NCBI RefSeq assembly: GCF_001672975.1
Contig: NZ_LZKU01000283.1
Location: 1-37,577, forward strand
Source: Mycobacterium sp. 1465703.0
GTDB lineage: Bacteria; Actinomycetota; Actinomycetes; Mycobacteriales; Mycobacteriaceae
DNA: 37,577 nucleotides
Direction: 5' to 3'
Part shown: positions 32,406 to 37,577 of the stretch, one piece after another
Position numbering within the stretch: position 1 is the stretch's first letter
Layout of the letters: the number at the start of each line of letters is the position of its first letter
Made by a program: the position numbers and the translations under genes
The notes under the pieces: model-generated
The model's database searches: none
What the model saw: the letters and a program-made list of their open reading frames with translations, nothing else
What the model was told of the DNA's origin: nothing

Positions 32406-33617
32406 ATGATGTTCGTTATCGGCATTGTGCTGTTCGCACTGGCCATCCTGATCTCGGTGGCCCTGCACGAGTGCGGGCACATGTGGGTTGCGCGCGCGAC
32501 CGGCATGAAGGTGCGCCGCTACTTCGTCGGTTTCGGCCCCACGCTCTGGTCGACCCGGCGCGGCGAAACCGAGTACGGCCTCAAAGCCGTCCCGCTGGGC
32601 GGCTTCTGCGACATCGCTGGTATGACCTCGGTGGAGGAGCTGGCCCCCGACGAGACCGACCGCGCCATGTTCAAGCAGGCGGTCTGGAAGCGGGTCGCGG
32701 TGCTGTTCGCCGGCCCCGCCGCGAACTTCATCATCTGCCTGGTGCTGCTCTACGGCATCGCACTGATCTGGGGCCTGCCGAACCTGCATCCGCCGACCCG
32801 GGCCGTCGTCGGCGAAACCGCTTGCGTGGCACCGGAAGTGGCTCCGGGCAAGATTGCCGACTGCACCGGGCCCGGGCCCGCGGCGCTCGCCGGCATCCGC
32901 GCCGGCGACATCATCGTCAAGGTGGGTGACACCCCGGTGTCGACCTTCGAGGACATGGCCGCCGCCATCCGCAAGGTGCACGGCAACGTGCCGATCGTCG
33001 CCGAGCGCAACGGCACCACCATCACCACCTACGTCGATGTCACCCCCACTCAGCGCTACCTGGCCAAGCAGGGCGAACAGCCGCAAGCCGCCACGGTCGG
33101 CGCCATCGGCGTCGGGGCAGTCAAGGTCGCGCCCACGCACTACGGGGTGTTTACCGCGATCCCGGCCACCGTGGCCTTCGCCGGTGACCTGACCGGCGAG
33201 GTGGGCAAGGCGCTGGTCGCCATCCCGACGAAGGTCGGTGCCCTGGTGCACGCCATCGGCGGCGGCCAGCGCGACCCGCAGACGCCGATGAGCGTGGTCG
33301 GGGCCAGCATCATCGGCGGCGACACGGTCGACCACGGGTTGTGGGTGGCGTTCTGGTTCTTCCTGGCCCAGCTGAACCTCATCCTGGGTGCGATCAACCT
33401 GGTGCCACTGTTGCCTTTCGACGGCGGTCACATCGCCATCGCGGTGTTCGAGAAGATCCGCAACGTGATCCGCTCGGCCCGGGGCATGGTGGCGGCCGCC
33501 CCGGTGAACTACCTCAAGCTCATGCCCGCGACATACGTGGTGCTGGTGTTCGTGGTCGGCTACATGCTGCTGACCGTGACCGCCGATCTGGTCAACCCGA
33601 TCAGGCTCTTCCAGTGA
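32406..33617 (+). CDS. rip1: site-2 intramembrane metalloprotease Rip1
   Basis: Membrane zinc protease of 403 residues, homologous to Rv2869c. The active-site motif HECGH is at residues 21-25 in the first helix, and the third ligand region is PLLPFDGGH near the C terminus. A PDZ domain (about residues 130-210) reads ALAGIRAGDIIVKVGDTPV. Rip1 cleaves anti-sigma factors inside the membrane and controls cell-envelope and virulence responses in M. tuberculosis. The start is ATG 32406 or 32409. It sits between dxr and ispG in a conserved operon. Confidence 0.96.
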   Translation: MMFVIGIVLFALAILISVALHECGHMWVARATGMKVRRYFVGFGPTLWSTRRGETEYGLKAVPLGGFCDIAGMTSVEELAPDETDRAMFKQAVWKRVAVLFAGPAANFIICLVLLYGIALIWGLPNLHPPTRAVVGETACVAPEVAPGKIADCTGPGPAALAGIRAGDIIVKVGDTPVSTFEDMAAAIRKVHGNVPIVAERNGTTITTYVDVTPTQRYLAKQGEQPQAATVGAIGVGAVKVAPTHYGVFTAIPATVAFAGDLTGEVGKALVAIPTKVGALVHAIGGGQRDPQTPMSVVGASIIGGDTVDHGLWVAFWFFLAQLNLILGAINLVPLLPFDGGHIAIAVFEKIRNVIRSARGMVAAAPVNYLKLMPATYVVLVFVVGYMLLTVTADLVNPIRLFQ

Positions 33618-33639
33618 CGAAACCGAAGGATCAGCGCAA

Positions 33640-34806
33640 ATGACCATTGGCCTGGGTATGCCGCAGACTCCGGCGCCCACGCTTGCGCCCCGGCGTGCCA
33701 CGCGCCAACTGATGGTCCGCGACGTCGGGGTCGGCAGCGACCATCCGATCTCGGTGCAATCGATGTGCACCACCAAGACACATGACGTCAACTCGACGCT
33801 GCAGCAGATCGCCGAGTTGACCGCGGCCGGCTGCGACATCGTCCGGGTGGCCTGCCCGCGCCAGGAGGACGCCGACGCGCTGGCCGAGATCGCCCGGCAC
33901 AGCCAGATCCCGGTGATCGCCGACATCCACTTCCAGCCCAAGTACATCTTCGCCGCGATCGACGCGGGGTGTGCCGCAGTGCGGGTAAACCCCGGCAACA
34001 TCAAGGAATTCGACGGCCGTGTCGGCGAAGTCGCCAAGGCCGCCGGTGCGGCGGGCATCCCGATCCGGATCGGCGTCAACGCGGGCTCGCTGGACAAGCG
34101 GTTCATGGAGAAGCACGGCAAGGCCACCCCCGAGGCGCTGGTCGAGTCGGCGCTGTGGGAGGCCTCGCTGTTCGAGGAGCACGGTTTCGGCGACATCAAG
34201 ATCAGCGTCAAGCACAACGACCCGGTGGTGATGGTCGCCGCCTACCAGCAGCTGGCCGAGCAATGCGATTACCCGCTGCACCTGGGCGTCACCGAGGCCG
34301 GTCCCGCCTTCCAGGGCACTATCAAGTCCGCGGTCGCCTTTGGTGCGCTGCTCTCGCGCGGCATCGGAGACACCATCCGGGTGTCGCTGTCGGCGCCGCC
34401 GGTCGAGGAAGTCAAGGTGGGCATCCAGATCCTGGAATCGCTGAACTTGCGGCCGCGCGGGCTGGAGATCGTGTCGTGCCCGTCCTGCGGTCGTGCGCAG
34501 GTTGACGTCTACACCCTGGCCAACGAGGTCAGCGCCGGCCTGGACGGTCTGGACGTGCCGCTGCGCGTCGCGGTGATGGGGTGCGTCGTCAACGGTCCGG
34601 GGGAGGCCCGAGAGGCCGACCTCGGCGTCGCGTCGGGAAATGGCAAGGGCCAGATCTTCGTTCGCGGCGAAGTGATCAAGACCGTGCCCGAGGCCCAGAT
34701 CGTCGAGACGCTGATCGAAGAGGCAATGCGCATCGCTTCGGAGATGAACAGCGATCACGGTCCGGGCACAACATCGGGCAGTTCGCCTATTGTCACCGTA
34801 AGCTAA
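33640..34806 (+). CDS. ispG: 4-hydroxy-3-methylbut-2-enyl diphosphate synthase (flavodoxin)
   Basis: IspG/GcpE of 388 residues, the penultimate MEP pathway enzyme. The 4Fe-4S cysteines are visible in SCPSCGRAQVD and GCVVNGPGEA. The TIM-barrel half is complete, from ISVQSMCTTKTHD to KISVKHNDP. ATG 33640 has AAGGA upstream. Same operon as dxr and rip1. Confidence 0.97.
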   Translation: MTIGLGMPQTPAPTLAPRRATRQLMVRDVGVGSDHPISVQSMCTTKTHDVNSTLQQIAELTAAGCDIVRVACPRQEDADALAEIARHSQIPVIADIHFQPKYIFAAIDAGCAAVRVNPGNIKEFDGRVGEVAKAAGAAGIPIRIGVNAGSLDKRFMEKHGKATPEALVESALWEASLFEEHGFGDIKISVKHNDPVVMVAAYQQLAEQCDYPLHLGVTEAGPAFQGTIKSAVAFGALLSRGIGDTIRVSLSAPPVEEVKVGIQILESLNLRPRGLEIVSCPSCGRAQVDVYTLANEVSAGLDGLDVPLRVAVMGCVVNGPGEAREADLGVASGNGKGQIFVRGEVIKTVPEAQIVETLIEEAMRIASEMNSDHGPGTTSGSSPIVTVS

Positions 34807-34861
34807 TTAACGCCAGCGCCCCGGGTTGGTCTGAGAGTTCGCAGCACAGAGAGTTCGCCAT

Positions 34862-35716
34862 ATGTCGGCTCCGCCCCTGTTCCGCCTTGTCGGTGAGCGA
34901 CGGGTGTCCGTGGTGCGCGACGCGGCCGCCGTCTGGCGGGTGCTCAACGACGATCCCGTCGCATCGTGCATGGTCGCGGCCCGCGTGGCCGACCATGGCA
35001 TTGAACCCAATTCGATCGGCGGCGAACTGTGGACGCTGCACGGCGCCGATGAATCGCTGTGCTTCGCCGGCGCCAACCTGATCCCGCTGCGCGGCGCGCC
35101 GTCCGATCTGAACGCGTTCGCCGATGAGGCCATGCGCGGGACGCGGCGTTGCTCGTCGCTGGTGGGCAGGGCCGACCTGGTGATGCCGATGTGGGAGCGG
35201 CTCGAGGCGGCCTGGGGTCCGGCCCGCGACGTGCGTGACCGCCAACCGTTGCTGGCGTTGTCCCACCACCCCAGCTGCGACCTCGACCCCGGTGTGCGGC
35301 AGGTTCGGCCTGAGGAGCTGGACGCGTACCTGGTGGCCGCCGTCGACATGTTCATCGGCGAGGTGGGCGTCGATCCGCGGATCGGCGACGGCGGTCGCGG
35401 CTACCGGCGGCGGGTGGCCAGCCTGATCACGGCCGGGCGCGCCTGGGCGCGATTCGAGCAGGGCCAGGTCGTCTTCAAGGCCGAGGTGGGTTCGCAGTCC
35501 CCGGGCGTGGGCCAGATCCAGGGGGTGTGGGTGCACCCGGAGTGGCGTGGCCTGGGTCTGGGCACCGCAGGCACCGCGACGGTCGCCGCGGTGATCGTCG
35601 GCACCGGGCGCACCGCGAGCCTCTACGTCAACGACTTCAACACGGTGGCGCGCGCCGCCTACGCCCGAGTGGGCTTCGCCGAGATCGGCACCTTCGCGAC
35701 GGTATTGCTCGACTAG
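34862..35716 (+). CDS. GNAT acetyltransferase with DUF4081-like N-terminal domain (Rv2867c-like)
   Basis: Protein of 284 residues, the length of Rv2867c. The N-terminal DUF4081-like domain (about residues 15-130) precedes a GNAT domain with the acetyl-CoA loop HPEWRGLGLGTAG and the C-terminal VNDFNTVARAAYARVGF strand. The acceptor is not known. It follows ispG by 55 bases. No GTP- or metal-binding motif. Confidence 0.9.
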   Translation: MSAPPLFRLVGERRVSVVRDAAAVWRVLNDDPVASCMVAARVADHGIEPNSIGGELWTLHGADESLCFAGANLIPLRGAPSDLNAFADEAMRGTRRCSSLVGRADLVMPMWERLEAAWGPARDVRDRQPLLALSHHPSCDLDPGVRQVRPEELDAYLVAAVDMFIGEVGVDPRIGDGGRGYRRRVASLITAGRAWARFEQGQVVFKAEVGSQSPGVGQIQGVWVHPEWRGLGLGTAGTATVAAVIVGTGRTASLYVNDFNTVARAAYARVGFAEIGTFATVLLD

Positions 35717-35742
35717 CGCGCCAAGGCCTTCGACCGTCATCA

Positions 35743-35795
35743 CCCGGCTGGCCGGGCACTCGGCGGCGAACGCCCGGCTAGTAGGGCACTCGCCG
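35743..35795 (+). repeat. imperfect 23-bp direct repeat
   Basis: Two 23-base units (35743-35765, 35773-35795), offset by 30 bases, share CCCGGCT and GGGCACTCG and differ at four or so positions. They lie between the GNAT gene and the penicillin-binding lipoprotein, where M. tuberculosis has relFG. Confidence 0.6.
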
Positions 35796-35861
35796 AGCAG
35801 TCTCACGCGACATCACGGCTCGGTCTCGGTGTGTCGGCGCGGCTGTTCAGACCGCAGTTCT

Positions 35862-35867
35862 TAACAT
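35862..35867 (+). promoter_or_regulatory. candidate -10 for the penicillin-binding lipoprotein gene
   Basis: TAACAT fits TAnnnT and ends eight bases before the ATG at 35876, so the transcript would be leaderless or almost so. No ribosome site is visible. Confidence 0.35.
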
Positions 35868-35875
35868 TTGCACCG

Positions 35876-37405
35876 ATGGCAACTAGAACAACATTGGCCT
35901 CATCCGCCTCAGGTTTGCTACTGCTCGCGGCGGTCGTCCTGTCCGGATGCACGCCGCGGCCCGACGGACCCGGCCCGGCCGCGGAAAAGTTCTTCCGCGC
36001 CATGGCCATCGGTGACACCGCGACCGCCGCACAGCTCAGCGACAGCCCCAACGAGGCCCGTGAAGCGCTCAACGCGGCCTGGTCCGGCCTGCAGGCGACC
36101 CACCTCGACGCGCAGATCCTCAATGCCAAGTACGCCGAGGACAGCGGCACCGTCGGTTACCGGTTCACCTGGCACCTGCCCAAGAACCGGACGTGGACCT
36201 ACGACGGCCAGCTGAAGATGGCGCGGGACGAGGGGCACTGGGCGGTGCGGTGGACCACCAACGCCCTGCACGCCAAGCTCGGTGAGCACCAGACGTTCGC
36301 GCTGCGCGCGGATCGGCCGCACCGCGCATCGGTGAACGAGCTCGGCGGCAGCGACGTGCTGGTCCCGGGCTTCGTGTACCACTACACGCTGGACGCCACC
36401 CAGGCCGGGCCCGCCCTGTTCAATACCGCGCACGCGGCGGTCGACGTGCTGCATCCCTTCAACGAGACCCTCAATGACCCGCAGCTGCTCGCCGAACAAG
36501 CCAGCTCGGTACCCCACCCGGTGGACCTCGGCGTGACGCTGAACCCCGACGACAACGACAAGGTGTTTCCGGCGATCGGCCGGCTGCCCGGCATCGTGGT
36601 CACGCCGCAGCCCGAGATGCTGCCCACCGACCCGCATTTCGCCCCGGCCGTCATCTCGGCGGTGAAGAAGGCCGTCGTCGATCAGCTCGACGGCGAAGCC
36701 GGCTGGCGGGTGGTGAGCGTCAACCAGAACGGCGTCGAGGTCGAGGTGCTGCACGAGGTCCAAGGTTCTCCGGCGCCGTCGGTGTCGCTCACGTTGGACC
36801 GGGTGGTCCAGAACGCGGCCCAGCGCGCGGTCGACAACAAGGGCGGCAAGGCGATGATCGTCGTGATCAAGCCGTCTACCGGCGAGATCCTCGCGATCGC
36901 CCAGAACGGCGGGGCGGACGCGGACGGTCTGCCCGCCACCAACGGCCTGTTCCCCCCGGGGTCGACGTTCAAGATGATCACCGCCGGTGCGGCCGTCGAC
37001 CGCGACATGGCCACCCCCAACTCGATGCTGGGCTGCCCGGGCCACCTCGACATCGGGCACCGCACCGTCCCCAACTACGGCGGCTTCGATCTCGGCGTGG
37101 TGTCCCTGTCGCGCGCGTTCGCCAGCTCGTGCAACACGACGTTCGCCGAGTTGAGCAGCCGGATGCCGCCCCGCGGTCTGACCCAGACGGCCGCCGAGTA
37201 CGGAATCGGCATCGACTACACGGTGGACGGCATCACCACGGTGACAGGCTCGGTGCCGCCGACGGTGGACCTGGCCGAGCGCACGGAGGACGGCTTCGGC
37301 CAGGGCAAGGTGCTGGCCAGTCCGTTCGGCATGGCCCTGGTCGCCGCCACGGTCGCCGCCGGTAAGACACCCGTGCCGCAACTGATCGCTGGCCGGCAGA
37401 CGGCG
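35876..37405 (+). CDS. penicillin-binding lipoprotein (Rv2864c-like), 3' end lost in a fold-back
   Basis: Class B transpeptidase-like lipoprotein. A lipobox VLSGC with Cys25 follows a hydrophobic signal peptide. An NTF2-like N-terminal domain precedes the transpeptidase domain, where the active-site motif SxxK is Ser363-Lys366 (PGSTFK) and SxN is Ser418-Asn420 (SSCN). The third motif KTG would lie further on and is not in the window. Codons are homologous to Rv2864c up to about GRQTA, after which the plus strand turns into the inverted copy of the same gene. The frame stays open to the last base, but the residues after 37405 are not real. The start is ATG 35876. Confidence 0.88.
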
Positions 37406-37577
37406 ATCTCCTTGGCGGTCCCATTGGTCACCACCAGCCGCATCATCGGCCGCAGCGCATCGATCATCTTCGGGCTGATCGGCGCGGTGTCTCCCTGGAC
37501 CGCCGTCTGCCGGCCAGCGATCAGTTGCGGCACGGGTGTCTTACCGGCGGCGACCGTGGCGGCGACCAGGGCCATGC
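37329..37577. repeat. 77-bp perfect inverted repeat, fold-back at the window end
   Basis: Bases 37329-37405 are the exact reverse complement of 37501-37577, with a 95-base spacer. The spacer and right arm, read on the minus strand, encode the natural continuation of the penicillin-binding lipoprotein (after GRQTA comes VQGDTAPISPKM and onward to NGTAKEI). This is an inverted duplication of one gene segment. The repeat may continue beyond the window. A template-switch artefact at a contig end is the simplest explanation. Confidence 0.95.

Noticed and set aside
32274..34217. Minus-strand open frame of 647 codons opposite rip1 and ispG
   Set aside because: Shadow of two certain genes; the product is His/Gly/Asp-rich and has no domain pattern.
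35918..37381. Minus-strand open frame of 487 codons opposite the penicillin-binding lipoprotein
   Set aside because: The plus strand has a lipobox, SxxK and SxN motifs; the antisense frame has nothing recognisable.
37216..37575. Minus-strand frame encoding MALVAATVAAGKTPVPQLIAG as a separate gene
   Set aside because: It is the inverted copy of the penicillin-binding lipoprotein, part of the fold-back at the window end.

Overview
The window is chromosomal DNA from a mycobacterium, most probably a slow-growing non-tuberculous species. The GC content is high and many starts are GTG. There is a PPE-PE-PPE cluster of the SVP type, and the housekeeping genes run in the order seen around Rv2900-Rv2864 of M. 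tuberculosis, but on the opposite strand. The species assignment is inference from gene content and remembered protein similarity; no search was run.

Layout. 1-5064: end of an epimerase gene, then fdhD, yraN-like, comM-like and dprA, with a small membrane-protein gene on the minus strand between comM and dprA. 5039-12480: an accessory block between dprA and viuB. It carries a CaiB/BaiF CoA-transferase and an HMG-CoA-lyase-like gene (minus strand, coupled), a divergent MFS transporter, a PPE-PE-PPE cluster and an IclR regulator. 12614-15606: viuB-like, a lactate-2-monooxygenase-like flavoenzyme and xerC. 15736-19742: an M23 peptidase-like gene divergent from rpsB-tsf, then the amiC-like amidase. 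19783-25508: a MarR regulator, then a stress-flavoured accessory run (ChaB-like, DUF2795, SDR, a small acidic protein, a secreted MPT63-like protein, an acyltransferase), a GlnR-like orphan regulator and a CsbD-like protein. 25840-30776: pyrH, frr, cdsA, rlmN, mpt53-like and a ccdA-like gene. 30786-37577: an Rv2876-like membrane protein, then dxr, rip1, ispG, a GNAT gene and the start of a penicillin-binding lipoprotein.

How the genes work together. pyrH, frr, rpsB and tsf serve nucleotide supply and translation. dxr and ispG are two steps of the MEP isoprenoid pathway and flank the site-2 protease rip1. mpt53 and ccdA form a secreted thioredoxin-like protein with its membrane electron donor. 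In the accessory block, the coupled CoA-transferase and lyase could activate and split an HMG-like acid taken up by the MFS transporter. The PE/PPE proteins may be the outer-membrane entry route and the IclR protein the switch. This is the best candidate for an undescribed system here, and it is inference from gene neighbourhood.

The last 249 bases hold a 77-bp perfect inverted repeat (37329-37405 and 37501-37577). It breaks the penicillin-binding protein gene in a way that looks like a fold-back chimera at a contig end rather than biology.

No tRNA, rRNA, CRISPR array, transposase or insertion sequence was seen.
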